Assembly: GCF_028689305.1 (NCBI RefSeq)
Contig: NZ_JAQTWM010000015.1
Coordinates: 1 to 47,606, forward strand
Length of the DNA: 47,606 nucleotides
From: Rhodoferax sp.
GTDB lineage: Bacteria > Pseudomonadota > Gammaproteobacteria > Burkholderiales > Burkholderiaceae_C
Direction of reading: 5' to 3'
Positions 26,125-35,004 of the stretch are shown here, piece by piece. The position numbers and the translations under genes were made by a program. The notes beneath the pieces are model-generated. The model did no database searches. It had not been told where the DNA came from and saw only the letters and a program-made list of their open reading frames with translations. How positions within the stretch are numbered: position 1 is the stretch's first letter; each line of letters begins with the position of its first letter.

Positions 26125-27300
26125 ATGATGAAAAAGTACTTATGGTCATTCGCGCTGTCGGCGGTGGTATTGGCCGCTTGCGGCAAAAAAGAGGAACCAC
26201 CAGCGCCTGTTGCAGCCCCAGCGCCGGTGGCCAGTGCGCCGGCATCCGCACCAGCGCCGGTCAACACCGAAGAGAAAGTTCTCAATGTCTACAACTGGCC
26301 GGATTACATTCCCGAAGGCATGACCGCGGCGTTCGAGAAAGAAACCGGTATCAAGGTGAACTACGACACCTTTGAGACCAATGAAGCCTTGCACGCCAAG
26401 TTGGTGGCTGGCAACAGTGGTTACGACATCGTGGTGCCCGGCTCGGTGTTTGCCAAGCCGCAAATCGAAGGCGGCATGTTCCAGGCGCTGGACAAGGGCA
26501 AGATCAAGAACCTGGCCAACCTGGACCCGGCCATCATGGCCACGCTGGCCAAGAATACCGACCCTGACAACAAACATCTGGTGCCATGGGCTTGGGGTTT
26601 CACCACCGTGGGGATCAACAAGACCAAAGTCGCCAAGGCCCTGGGCAAGCTGCCCATGCCGGAAAACGCCTGGGACCTGGTGTTCAAGCCTGAATACACC
26701 AGCAAGCTCAAATCCTGCGGTATCGCTTATCTGGACTCTCCGACCGAAATCATCCCGGTAGCGCTGCATTACATTGGCAAGAACGCCTACTCCAATGATG
26801 CCGCTGATTACAAAGCTGCCGCTGACATGCTGGCCAAGGTGCGCAAGGATGTTCGCTTGTTCAGCTCCACCATGATTGACGACATTGCGGGTGGCAAGGC
26901 TTGCGTGGCGATCGGCTGGTCGGGTGACATCAACCAGGCCGCCAATCGTGCCAAGGAAAACAAGTCCAAGGACGAAATCGAGTCGCTGTTGCCAAGCACG
27001 GGTGCGCTGATTTTCTTTGACACCATGGCCATCACCAAGGACGCCAAACATCCGAACAATGCCCATGCGTTCATCGACTTCTACCTGCGTGCCGAAAATG
27101 CCGCGCGTATGGCCAATGAAATGAACTACCCCACGGCCAACAAGGCCGCGATCGAGAAAATCAAGCCTGAAATTGCCGGCAACAAGACCATTTTTGTCGA
27201 GTCTGACTACTTCGCCAAGATGATCCCGCCCAGCAGCTTCAGCAACGAAGCACGTGAAGCCATGGCAACGGCCTATAACGGTTTCAAAAAGGGCAAGTAA
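26125..27300 (+). CDS. potF: Putrescine-binding protein, PotF/SpuD-like, predicted lipoprotein
   Basis: 391 residues. ATG at 26125 (a second ATG follows directly), with ACGGAG upstream. A signal sequence ends in LAAC, a good lipobox, so the mature protein should be lipid-anchored rather than freely periplasmic as in E. coli. A Pro/Ala linker (about 25-50) precedes the family-1 solute-binding domain, which begins VLNVYNWPDYIPEG, very like PotF. It delivers polyamine to PotGHI. Confidence 0.92.
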   Translation: MMKKYLWSFALSAVVLAACGKKEEPPAPVAAPAPVASAPASAPAPVNTEEKVLNVYNWPDYIPEGMTAAFEKETGIKVNYDTFETNEALHAKLVAGNSGYDIVVPGSVFAKPQIEGGMFQALDKGKIKNLANLDPAIMATLAKNTDPDNKHLVPWAWGFTTVGINKTKVAKALGKLPMPENAWDLVFKPEYTSKLKSCGIAYLDSPTEIIPVALHYIGKNAYSNDAADYKAAADMLAKVRKDVRLFSSTMIDDIAGGKACVAIGWSGDINQAANRAKENKSKDEIESLLPSTGALIFFDTMAITKDAKHPNNAHAFIDFYLRAENAARMANEMNYPTANKAAIEKIKPEIAGNKTIFVESDYFAKMIPPSSFSNEAREAMATAYNGFKKGK

Positions 27301-27321
27301 ACCGGTTTTTTCAAAACTGAC

Positions 27322-27357
27322 GGGGCTGTTTGTACGCAGGGTATGAGCAGCCCCTTT
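27322..27357 (+). terminator. Intrinsic hairpin after potF
   Basis: GGGGCTG (27322-27328) and CAGCCCC (27348-27354) form a seven-base-pair stem with a 19-base loop, followed by TTTT. It probably attenuates rather than ends transcription, so that the binding protein is made in excess over the permease. Confidence 0.6.
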
Positions 27358-27395
27358 TGTTTGCCGGTTTGAAATTTGAAAGCAGAGGTCCGGGC

Positions 27396-28496
27396 ATGGC
27401 TGACACCGATTCCAAAGACAACTATCTGGTGACTGAAAAGCTGGTCAAGCGTTTTGATGAAGCGCTGGCTGTGGATGAAGTGAATCTGTCGATCAGGCAG
27501 GGGGAAATTTTTGCCCTGCTGGGCAGTTCGGGCTGCGGCAAGTCAACTTTGCTTCGGATGCTGGCGGGGTTTGAGACGCCGACGTCCGGTCGCATCTTGC
27601 TCGGCGGGCGGGATGTGGCCAGGTTGGCGCCGTATGAGCGGCCGTTCAACATGATGTTCCAGTCCTACGCGTTGTTTCCGCATCTCGATATTTGGGAAAA
27701 CATCGCTTTTGGCCTCAAGCGGGAAGGCTTGCCCAAGAGCGACATCCAACAGCGTGTCGGTGAAATGCTGGATCTGGTGCAGCTCTCGCCTTATGCCAAG
27801 CGCAAGCCGCACCAGTTGTCGGGCGGACAGCAGCAGCGTGTGGCGCTGGCGCGCAGCCTGGCCAAGCGGCCCAAGGTCTTGTTGCTGGACGAACCGTTGG
27901 GCGCCCTGGACAAAAAGCTGCGCGAGCAGACCCAGTTTGAACTGGTCAACATCATTGAAAAAGTGGGGGTGACCTGCGTCATGGTGACCCATGACCAGGA
28001 AGAGGCCATGACCATGGCCGGGCGCATTGCCGTCATGAGCAAGGGCCGGGTGCTGCAAGTGGGTTCCCCGGAGGAAGTTTATGAACATCCGGCCAACCGT
28101 TTTGTGGCCGATTTCATCGGCAATGTGAATCTGTTTGATGGCCGGTTGAGTGTGGATGAGCCTGACCGCTGTGCGGTGGAGTGTGGTCTTGGTGAAGTCC
28201 AGGTTGGTCATGGTGTCAGCGGCGCCCTGAACATGCCAGTGGCGATTGCGGTGCGGCCCGAAAAAATCGAGATCAGCAAGGAGCGCCCGAACGCTGACCA
28301 CAATGTGTTCAGTGGCCGGGTCAAGGAGATCGCCTACTTTGGTTCGTACAACACCTTCATCGTTCAGTCGACCGACGGCAAGCGTGTGAAGATCACCGAG
28401 GCCAACACTTCGCGTCATGAACTCAGCAACATCACCTGGGAAGACGACGTCTTCTTCTGGTGGAGTGACCGGGCTGGCGTGGTGTTGCGCGACTGA
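27396..28496 (+). CDS. potG: Putrescine ABC transporter ATP-binding protein PotG
   Basis: 366 residues from the ATG at 27396, with GAGG nearby. Walker A GSSGCGKST, Q-loop in FQSYALFPH, signature LSGGQQQR, Walker B LLLDEPLGALD and the switch His in MVTHDQEEA are all present. The C-terminal TOBE domain (about 285-366) is typical of PotA/PotG. It energises import through PotH and PotI, whose genes follow. Confidence 0.93.
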   Translation: MADTDSKDNYLVTEKLVKRFDEALAVDEVNLSIRQGEIFALLGSSGCGKSTLLRMLAGFETPTSGRILLGGRDVARLAPYERPFNMMFQSYALFPHLDIWENIAFGLKREGLPKSDIQQRVGEMLDLVQLSPYAKRKPHQLSGGQQQRVALARSLAKRPKVLLLDEPLGALDKKLREQTQFELVNIIEKVGVTCVMVTHDQEEAMTMAGRIAVMSKGRVLQVGSPEEVYEHPANRFVADFIGNVNLFDGRLSVDEPDRCAVECGLGEVQVGHGVSGALNMPVAIAVRPEKIEISKERPNADHNVFSGRVKEIAYFGSYNTFIVQSTDGKRVKITEANTSRHELSNITWEDDVFFWWSDRAGVVLRD

Positions 28497-28508
28497 GGCG
28501 GAGGTGGC

Positions 28509-29426
28509 ATGAGCAAGTTGAACATTCCTGTCCCCGGCAAGCGTTTTGTGATTGGCGTGCCTTACGCCTGGCTCGTCGCGTTTTTTCTGTTGCCGTTTCT
28601 GATCCTGCTGTACATCAGCTTTGTTGACATGGGCAATGACATTTCGCCCTTCAAGCCCATCTGGGATTCGGAAACCGGTTTGCTCAAACTCAAGTATGAG
28701 AATTACTGGTCGATTTTTCGCCCCAATGATGGGGGGGGACTGTTCCAGACCATCTATATCGAAGCTTATCTGCGCTCGATCTGGTACGCCTTGTGTACGG
28801 CGGTGTTGTGCCTGGTGATTGGGTACCCGTTTTCCTATTTTCTGGCCCGCTCGGCGCCCAGTGTACGGCCGGCCTTGTTGATGATGGTGATGCTGCCGTT
28901 CTGGACCTCGTTTCTGCTGCGGGTTTATGCCTGGAAGGGTATTCTGGCGGACCAGGGGGTACTGAACCGGATCCTGATGGCGCTTGGCCTCACGACCGAG
29001 CCAATACAGATGCTCTACACCGATGTCTCCATGCTGGTGGGGATGACCTATGTGTATTTGCCTTTCATGGTGTTGCCGCTGTATGCCAACCTGGTCAAGA
29101 TGGACTTTCGGTTGCTGGAGGCGGCTTACGATCTGGGGACATCGCCTTTCAAGGCGTTCTGGCTGGTGACCGTGCCCTTGTCCAAAGCCGGCATCGTGGC
29201 TGGTTTTATGCTGGTTTTTATTCCTTGCTTGGGTGAGTTTGTGATTCCGTCCCTGTTGGGCGGGCCAGAGAACATCATGATTGGGCGGGTGGTGTGGGAC
29301 GAAATGTTCACCAGCAACAATTGGCCCCGTGCGTCCGCGCTGGCGGTGGTGATGATTGGCCTGATCGTGATCCCTCTGGCCATCTATTACCACTTTACCG
29401 GCGTGGCCGCTGAAACTCGTCATTGA
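28509..29426 (+). CDS. potH: Putrescine ABC transporter permease PotH
   Basis: 305 residues with an N-terminal membrane segment (about 18-40), then five more, and the EAA coupling loop LEAAYDLGTSPFKAFWLVTVPLS. ATG at 28509 with GGAGG upstream, 12 bases after potG. Inner-membrane partner of PotI. Confidence 0.92.
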   Translation: MSKLNIPVPGKRFVIGVPYAWLVAFFLLPFLILLYISFVDMGNDISPFKPIWDSETGLLKLKYENYWSIFRPNDGGGLFQTIYIEAYLRSIWYALCTAVLCLVIGYPFSYFLARSAPSVRPALLMMVMLPFWTSFLLRVYAWKGILADQGVLNRILMALGLTTEPIQMLYTDVSMLVGMTYVYLPFMVLPLYANLVKMDFRLLEAAYDLGTSPFKAFWLVTVPLSKAGIVAGFMLVFIPCLGEFVIPSLLGGPENIMIGRVVWDEMFTSNNWPRASALAVVMIGLIVIPLAIYYHFTGVAAETRH

Positions 29427-29435
29427 GGTGCTGAG

Positions 29436-30296
29436 ATGAACAATTGGCTGAACCGGCATTTTGGCAAGGCATGGATGGCAGTGACGTTTCTGTTTCTGTA
29501 CATGCCGCTATTTTTCATGGTGGTGTTTTCGTTCAACAGCACTCGTCAGGATGCCGAATTCACCGGCTTGTCGCTGCGTTGGTACGAGGCCTTGATGCAC
29601 GACACCAAAATCGTCGAAGGTTTCTGGCTGTCGGTGAAGGTGGCCACGGCAGCCGGTGTTGCTTCCGCCGTGTTGGCGACATTTGCCGCTTTTGTGCTGG
29701 TGCGTTATCGCCGTTTTGTCGGTCGGACCCTGTTTTCGGGCATGGTAAATGCCCCCTTGGTCATGCCGGAGGTGGTGATCGGCCTGTCGCTGTTGTTGTT
29801 GATGGTGGGTGTGCAGAATGCCTTGGGTTGGCCCGAGCGCGGTATGTTGACCATCGTGTTGGGACATACGCTGCTGGGCATGGCCTACGGCATGGTGGTG
29901 GTGCAGTCACGCTTGCTTGAGATGAACCGCGCCATTGAAGAGGCGGCCATGGACCTGGGGGCCAAGCCCTATCAGGTGTTTTTTCTGATCACCATGCCCA
30001 ATATCCTGCAGGCCATTTTTGCGGCCTACCTGCTGGCTTTCACCCTGTCGTTTGATGATGTGGTGATTTCCGAATTTCTCTCGGGCCCGGGTGTGAATAC
30101 GCTGCCACAAGTCATTTTTGGTTATGCCCGGCGTGGCATCAACCCCACGATTTACGCCGCAGCGACCTTGCTGATTGTGTCGGTCACGCTGGTCGTGATC
30201 GGCTACAGCGTGTGGGTGGCTCGCCAGACACGTCGGCGTGAACGTGAGATCGCCGCGGCTACCCGCGCTGAACTGGTGGCATTGCAGTCGTCCTGA
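29436..30296 (+). CDS. potI: Putrescine ABC transporter permease PotI
   Basis: 286 residues, six membrane segments, EAA loop IEEAAMDLGAKPYQVFFLITMPN. ATG at 29436, nine bases after potH, with GAGG upstream. The start FLYMPLFFMVVFSFNS is characteristic of PotI/PotC. Completes the PotFGHI uptake system. Confidence 0.92.
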   Translation: MNNWLNRHFGKAWMAVTFLFLYMPLFFMVVFSFNSTRQDAEFTGLSLRWYEALMHDTKIVEGFWLSVKVATAAGVASAVLATFAAFVLVRYRRFVGRTLFSGMVNAPLVMPEVVIGLSLLLLMVGVQNALGWPERGMLTIVLGHTLLGMAYGMVVVQSRLLEMNRAIEEAAMDLGAKPYQVFFLITMPNILQAIFAAYLLAFTLSFDDVVISEFLSGPGVNTLPQVIFGYARRGINPTIYAAATLLIVSVTLVVIGYSVWVARQTRRREREIAAATRAELVALQSS

Positions 30297-30359
30297 ATCC
30301 TGTCAGCTCGGTCGGACCGGGCACGGCTGGTACCACATTTTTAATGGCATGAGGTCAAT

Positions 30360-31829
30360 ATGGTGAATCAACAATTTGATGGGCGCGCTTGGATCAACGG
30401 TGAGCGGGTGGACGCACGGGACCGTGCCACGTTTGACTGTATTTCTCCGGTGGACGGGCGTTTGCTCACCACGGTGGCGCGTTGTCAGCAGGCTGATGTT
30501 GACGCGGCGGTAGCTGCCGCTCGGGCGGCCTTTGAAGACCGCCGCTGGAGCGGCATGGCGCCGGCGGCGCGCAAGCGGGTGTTGATCAAGTTTGCTGATC
30601 AATTGCTGGTCCACGCCGACGAACTGGCGTTGATGGAGACGCTGGATATGGGCAAACCTATCCGGTATGCCCGTGCCGTGGACGTCAACAGTGCGGCCAA
30701 TTGCATTCGCTGGTATGGAGAAGCCGTTGACAAAATTTATGACGAAATCGCCCCAACAGCCAGTACCGCACTGGCGCTGATCACCCGTGAGCCGATGGGC
30801 GTGATCGGGGTCATCGTGCCCTGGAACTACCCCATGATCATGGCGGCCTGGAAGATTGCGCCGGCTCTGGCGGCAGGGAATTCCGTGGTGCTCAAACCCA
30901 GCGAGAAGTCTCCTTTGACGGCACTGCGCCTGGCTGAACTGGCTCTGGAGGCCGGTTTGCCGCCTGGTGTTCTCAACGTGGTGCCAGGTTATGGTGTCGA
31001 AGCGGGATCACCTCTGGCCTTGCATATGGATGTGGACTGTATTGCTTTTACCGGTTCGACCAGGGTGGGCAAACAAATCCATGTGATGGCGGGGCAGAGC
31101 AATCTGAAACGTGCCTGGACCGAGCTTGGAGGCAAGTCGCCCAACATCGTGTTTGCCGATTGCCCTGATCTGGACAAAGCGGTTGAGGCAGCGGTGGGCA
31201 GCATATTTTTCAACCAAGGTGAAAGTTGCAATGCGCCGTCGCGTTTGTATGTGGAGGCTGGTATCCAGGACCGGTTCCTGGAAAAGGCCTTGGCACTGGC
31301 GCCACGTTATGCACCAGCCAATCCGCTGGATTCGGCGACGGTCATGGGTGCCATTGTTGACCGGACACAGATGGACACGGTGCTGCGTTATGTGGACACT
31401 GGCAAGGCTGAGGGCGCCAGTCTGCTTTATGGCGGCGAGCAGGCCTTGACACAGACGGGCGGCTTTTATGTGCAGCCCACCATCTTTGCCGGTGTGACAT
31501 CCGGGATGGCGATTGCTCGTGAAGAGATTTTTGGCCCGGTTTTGTCGGTGTTGTCTTTTACCGATGCGGCAGACGTGGTGCGTCAAGCCAACCAGAGTGT
31601 CTATGGCCTGCAGGCCGCCGTGTGGACACGTGACATCAACAAGGCCCATGGTGTGGCGCGTGCTCTGCGTGCCGGCACGGTGCATGTGAATCAGTATGAC
31701 GAGGACGACATCACCGTGCCTTTTGGTGGTTACAAACAGAGTGGTGTCGGCCGAGACAAGTCGCTGCATGCCTTTGACAAGTACACCGAAACCAAGACCA
31801 CCTGGATCCGCATTGACAGCCCGGTTTGA
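30360..31829 (+). CDS. puuC: Aldehyde dehydrogenase, gamma-glutamyl-gamma-aminobutyraldehyde type
   Basis: 489 residues of the NAD(P)-dependent aldehyde dehydrogenase family. Visible: Asn157 in VPWNYP, the cofactor loop GSTRVG 232-237, general base Glu255 in WTELGGKSP and catalytic Cys290 in FNQGESCNAP. PuuC oxidises gamma-glutamyl-aminobutyraldehyde, and KauB-type relatives oxidise 4-aminobutyraldehyde or other omega-amino aldehydes; both fit a cluster that has the ligase route and the transaminase route. It follows potI by 63 bases with GAGG before the ATG. Confidence 0.88.
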   Translation: MVNQQFDGRAWINGERVDARDRATFDCISPVDGRLLTTVARCQQADVDAAVAAARAAFEDRRWSGMAPAARKRVLIKFADQLLVHADELALMETLDMGKPIRYARAVDVNSAANCIRWYGEAVDKIYDEIAPTASTALALITREPMGVIGVIVPWNYPMIMAAWKIAPALAAGNSVVLKPSEKSPLTALRLAELALEAGLPPGVLNVVPGYGVEAGSPLALHMDVDCIAFTGSTRVGKQIHVMAGQSNLKRAWTELGGKSPNIVFADCPDLDKAVEAAVGSIFFNQGESCNAPSRLYVEAGIQDRFLEKALALAPRYAPANPLDSATVMGAIVDRTQMDTVLRYVDTGKAEGASLLYGGEQALTQTGGFYVQPTIFAGVTSGMAIAREEIFGPVLSVLSFTDAADVVRQANQSVYGLQAAVWTRDINKAHGVARALRAGTVHVNQYDEDDITVPFGGYKQSGVGRDKSLHAFDKYTETKTTWIRIDSPV

Positions 31830-31847
31830 TCAGACCAGGTTCGCAAA

Positions 31848-33200
31848 ATGACGGTGTCAATATCTTCGGCTGATGCCATTCAAGCCGCCATCGACAGGTT
31901 GTCGGCACAGGGTATTCACAGTGTGTTGCCCCAGTTCTGCGACTTGTTTGGGGTTGCCAAGGGCAAGTTGGTGCCTCTGCAAAATTTGCATGAATGGGTA
32001 ACGACAGGCGCTGGTTTTGCCGGCCCGAGCATTTGGGGGACTGGGCTGGGGCGTTTTGGTGCGCGCAGCGAATACTACGGGCGGGTGCAACTGGATTCTT
32101 TGCGTCCGCTGCCTTATCTGCCGGGTGTGGCGCATGCGGTTTGTGATGGTTATGCTGGTGGCCAGCCCTTGGCGACTTGTTCGCGCCAGCTTCTCAAGCA
32201 TCAATTAAGACGTATCGAAGAGCGAGGGTGGACGCTGTGGGTGGGGGTGGAGCCGGAGTTTTTCCTGTTGCGCCAGAATGCGCAGGGGCAATGGCAGCGT
32301 GCCGATGAACAGGACATGCTGGACAAGCCCTCGTACGACTTGAAGGCCATTCACCGCAACTTCAGATTCCTGGATGACATGCGCCAGTCATTGACACACC
32401 TAGGGTTTGAACTGCAGCAGATGGATCATGAGGACGCCTGCGGCCAATACGAGATCAACTACCGTTTTGACCATGCTCTGGCCGCGGCGGATCGGTACAT
32501 GTTGTTCAAGATAACCGCGCATGCCATTGCGGCGCAACATGATGCGGTGTTCAGCTGTATGCCCAAGCCTTTTGCCAATGCGCCGGGCAGTGGTTTGCAT
32601 TTTCACTTGAGCTTGACGGACGGACAAGGGCGGCCCATTTTTACCGATCAAGCGGATGCACTGCAGCTCAGTGCTGCAGGTTATGGCTTTGTCGCCGGCT
32701 TGTTGCATCATGCAGATGCTTTGAGTGCCTTGTGTGCACCGACGGTCAACAGTTACAAACGCCTGGCGTGCAGTGACAGCGCTTCCGGGACGACTTGGTC
32801 GCCAGTCTGGAAGGCGTATGGCGATAACAATCGAACCTGTCTGGCTCGAATCGTTGCGGGTCGGGTGGAGTGGCGCCTGCCCGATTCGTCCTGCAATATC
32901 TATGCAGCCATTGCTGCTACCTTGGCTGCCGGTCTGGATGGCATCGACCGGTGCCTGCCAGTGCCACCGGCCTGTGCAGAGGATTTGTACGAACGGGACG
33001 CCCAGGGGCTGCCCATGCCGGGGCGCCTGCCTGCTGATCTTGGCCGTGCTGTGCAGGCGCTGGCGGAAAACGAGGTTCTTCGGAATGCCATCGGGCTCGA
33101 TTTCTGCCGTCAATTCATCCAGATCAAATCCCGGGAATGGCGGGCGTACAGCCTTGCTGTGAGTGAATGGGAACTGCAGCACTATGCAGGCATTTTTTGA
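31848..33200 (+). CDS. Second glutamine-synthetase-like ligase (GlnT/GmaS-like)
   Basis: 450 residues of glutamine synthetase fold, distinct from the 23.2-kb paralogue. Key segments: VGVEPEFFLL, CGQYEINYRFDHA, MPKPFANAPGSGLHFHLS and TVNSYKRL. These resemble proteins named type III glutamate-ammonia ligase (GlnT), a group that includes gamma-glutamylmethylamide synthetase; the true amine substrate is therefore open. It lies 18 bases after the aldehyde dehydrogenase gene and ends the cluster. No adenylylation-site sequence typical of GlnA was found. Inferred role: gamma-glutamylation of a polyamine or monoamine. Confidence 0.8.
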   Translation: MTVSISSADAIQAAIDRLSAQGIHSVLPQFCDLFGVAKGKLVPLQNLHEWVTTGAGFAGPSIWGTGLGRFGARSEYYGRVQLDSLRPLPYLPGVAHAVCDGYAGGQPLATCSRQLLKHQLRRIEERGWTLWVGVEPEFFLLRQNAQGQWQRADEQDMLDKPSYDLKAIHRNFRFLDDMRQSLTHLGFELQQMDHEDACGQYEINYRFDHALAAADRYMLFKITAHAIAAQHDAVFSCMPKPFANAPGSGLHFHLSLTDGQGRPIFTDQADALQLSAAGYGFVAGLLHHADALSALCAPTVNSYKRLACSDSASGTTWSPVWKAYGDNNRTCLARIVAGRVEWRLPDSSCNIYAAIAATLAAGLDGIDRCLPVPPACAEDLYERDAQGLPMPGRLPADLGRAVQALAENEVLRNAIGLDFCRQFIQIKSREWRAYSLAVSEWELQHYAGIF

Positions 33201-33219
33201 TTTCGCCATGTAAAAATAG

Positions 33220-33238
33220 TTTTTTGCATGGCAAAAAA
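33220..33238. promoter_or_regulatory. Inverted repeat after the second ligase gene
   Basis: TTTTTTGC / GCAAAAAA are perfect arms around ATG, 20 bases after the ligase stop. A three-base loop and A/T-rich stem make it either a weak terminator or a protein-binding site. It opens a 259-base A+T-rich stretch (33201-33459) that contains no gene but holds the aceA control region. Confidence 0.45.
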
Positions 33239-33340
33239 TGATGTGCTCTTGGCATTGTCTATTTTTCTCATTGTAAAAAATTCAATCTCATATTGAGAAA
33301 TTATCTCTGTAAGTTGTTGATTTGTTTAAAATAAATAAAT

Positions 33341-33384
33341 GTCTTCTATAAGACATAAGATTTAAATTCAGTCTTATAGAAGAC
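33341..33384. promoter_or_regulatory. Paired palindromes, candidate operator of aceA
   Basis: GTCTTCTATAAGAC (33341-33354) and GTCTTATAGAAGAC (33371-33384) are exact reverse complements, each itself GTCTT-N4-AAGAC, with centres 30 bases apart. The second lies directly before a -10-like TAGAAT (33386-33391), so a repressor bound there would block the promoter. The regulator is not in this window. Confidence 0.7.
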
Positions 33385-33459
33385 TTAGAATGAATGCCAA
33401 TTCATCAATGCTCAATCCGAGTTTGACGAGACTGTTTTAATCAACTTAGGAGTGTTCTC

Positions 33460-34776
33460 ATGACGCAAATGACCCGTGAACAACAAATCGCTGCCCTGGA
33501 AAAAGACTGGGCGACCAATCCCCGCTGGAAGCTCGTCAAGCGCGGCTACAGCGCTGCCGATGTGGTGCGTCTGCGTGGCAGCTTGCAGCCTGAGTACACC
33601 TTGGCCAAAAACGGCGCTGAAAAACTGTGGACCAAGGTCAATGGTGGTGCCAAGAAGGGTTATGTGAATGCTTTTGGTGCTATCACCGCTGGTCAGGCCA
33701 TGCAACAGGCCAAGGCTGGCCTGGAAGCTGTGTACCTGTCTGGCTGGCAAGTGGCCGCAGACGGCAATACCTCTGAGACCATGTATCCAGACCAGTCGCT
33801 GTACGCTTATGACTCCGTGCCGACTATGGTGCGTCGTATCAACAACACTTTCAAGCGCGCAGACGAAATCCAATGGTCGCGCGGTATCAATCCCGGCGAT
33901 GAGGGTTTTGTGGATTACTTCCTGCCGATCGTGGCGGACGCTGAAGCAGGTTTCGGCGGGGTGTTGAATGCTTTCGAGCTGATGAAGAACATGATTGCCT
34001 CTGGCGCTGCGGGTGTTCACTTTGAAGACCAGCTCGCTGCCGTGAAGAAGTGTGGTCACATGGGTGGCAAGGTGCTGGTTCCGACACAAGAAGCTGTTGA
34101 GAAGCTGATTTCCGCACGTTTTGCTGCTGACGTGATGGGGGTTCCCACCATCGTTTTGGCGCGTACTGATGCGGAAGCTGCCAACTTGTTGACTTCGGAC
34201 TACGACGCCAATGACAAGCCCTTCCTGACCGGTGAGCGCACGCAAGAAGGTTTTTACCGTGTCAAGAACGGTCTTGAGCAAGCCATCAGCCGTGGCGTGG
34301 CTTATGCCCCCTACGCTGACCTGGTGTGGTGCGAGACCGGTGTGCCTGACATCGGTTTTGCCCGCGAATTTGCACAAGCCGTGCAGGCCGCTTGCCCCGG
34401 CAAGCTGTTGTCGTACAACTGCTCGCCTTCTTTCAACTGGAAGAAGAACCTCAGCGACAGCCAGATCGCTTCGTTCCAGGAAGACCTGTCAGCCCTGGGT
34501 TACAAGTACCAGTTCATCACTTTGGCCGGTATCCATATCAACTGGTTCAACACCTTCCAGTTTGCTCATGCTTATGCCAATGGCGAGGGTATGAAACATT
34601 ACACCAACATGGTGCAAGAGCCTGAATTCAAGGCTCGTGAGCAGGGTTACACCTTTGTGTCGCACCAGCAGGAAGTGGGTGCCGGTTATTTTGACGATGT
34701 GACCACCGTCATTCAGGGTGGTTCGTCCAGCGTGAAAGCGTTGACCGGTTCGACAGAAGAAGAACAGTTCCATTAA
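33460..34776 (+). CDS. aceA: Isocitrate lyase
   Basis: 438 residues, the usual bacterial length. Catalytic Cys198 is in KKCGHMGG, with the metal and substrate segment GFGGVLNAFELMK before it and the C-terminal SYNCSPSFNWKKNL motif. It cleaves isocitrate to glyoxylate and succinate, the first step of the glyoxylate shunt needed for growth on acetate or fatty acids. ATG at 33460 with TAGGAG upstream. No malate synthase gene is nearby. It has its own promoter region with paired palindromes and a strong terminator, so it is a single-gene unit. Confidence 0.96.
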   Translation: MTQMTREQQIAALEKDWATNPRWKLVKRGYSAADVVRLRGSLQPEYTLAKNGAEKLWTKVNGGAKKGYVNAFGAITAGQAMQQAKAGLEAVYLSGWQVAADGNTSETMYPDQSLYAYDSVPTMVRRINNTFKRADEIQWSRGINPGDEGFVDYFLPIVADAEAGFGGVLNAFELMKNMIASGAAGVHFEDQLAAVKKCGHMGGKVLVPTQEAVEKLISARFAADVMGVPTIVLARTDAEAANLLTSDYDANDKPFLTGERTQEGFYRVKNGLEQAISRGVAYAPYADLVWCETGVPDIGFAREFAQAVQAACPGKLLSYNCSPSFNWKKNLSDSQIASFQEDLSALGYKYQFITLAGIHINWFNTFQFAHAYANGEGMKHYTNMVQEPEFKAREQGYTFVSHQQEVGAGYFDDVTTVIQGGSSSVKALTGSTEEEQFH

Positions 34777-34812
34777 TCGACTTGGTTTCGATATAGCCTG
34801 AGGAGGCTGGGG

Positions 34813-34845
34813 CGGGCCGTTTGTAGCAAACGGCCCGTTTTTTTT
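34813..34845 (+). terminator. Strong intrinsic terminator of aceA
   Basis: CGGGCCGTTTG / CAAACGGCCCG form an 11-base-pair stem with a TAG loop, followed by eight T. The T-run runs into the candidate -35 of thrS. Confidence 0.95.
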
Positions 34846-34870
34846 GAATCGCCAAGACTGCGGTTAAAAT
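34844..34870 (+). promoter_or_regulatory. Candidate thrS promoter
   Basis: TTGAAT (34844-34849) and TAAAAT (34865-34870) are 15 bases apart, a short but usable spacing. Transcription would start near 34877, giving a leader of about 180 bases before thrS. Confidence 0.45.
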
Positions 34871-34914
34871 CATCCACCTAACCAATTGACAAGAGCAAGA
34901 AAGGCGCACGGGTT

Positions 34915-34956
34915 ATGACACCGCGAACTACAACGGCAAGTTTATTGAAGAAATAA
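34915..34956 (+). CDS. Putative thrS leader peptide (13 residues, four Thr)
   Basis: ATG to TAA encodes MTPRTTTASLLKK, with Thr at positions 2, 5, 6 and 7 (codons ACA, ACT, ACA, ACG). AGAAAGG (34898-34904) ten bases upstream is a plausible ribosome binding site. The stop codon is five bases before the second stem arm, so a terminating ribosome would cover that arm. Translation of this ORF is inferred from its position in an attenuator-like leader. Confidence 0.6.
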   Translation: MTPRTTTASLLKK

Positions 34957-35004
34957 GGCCGTAGCCCGCGTGCCTTGTGCACAAAGCGCTTCATAAATAA
35001 TAGT

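Noticed and set aside
27543-29459. 638-codon open frame on the minus strand opposite potG-potH
   Set aside because: It is antisense to two complete genes with intact motifs, has no ribosome binding site, and its composition (rich in His, Gln, Arg) is typical of a mirror frame in GC-rich DNA.
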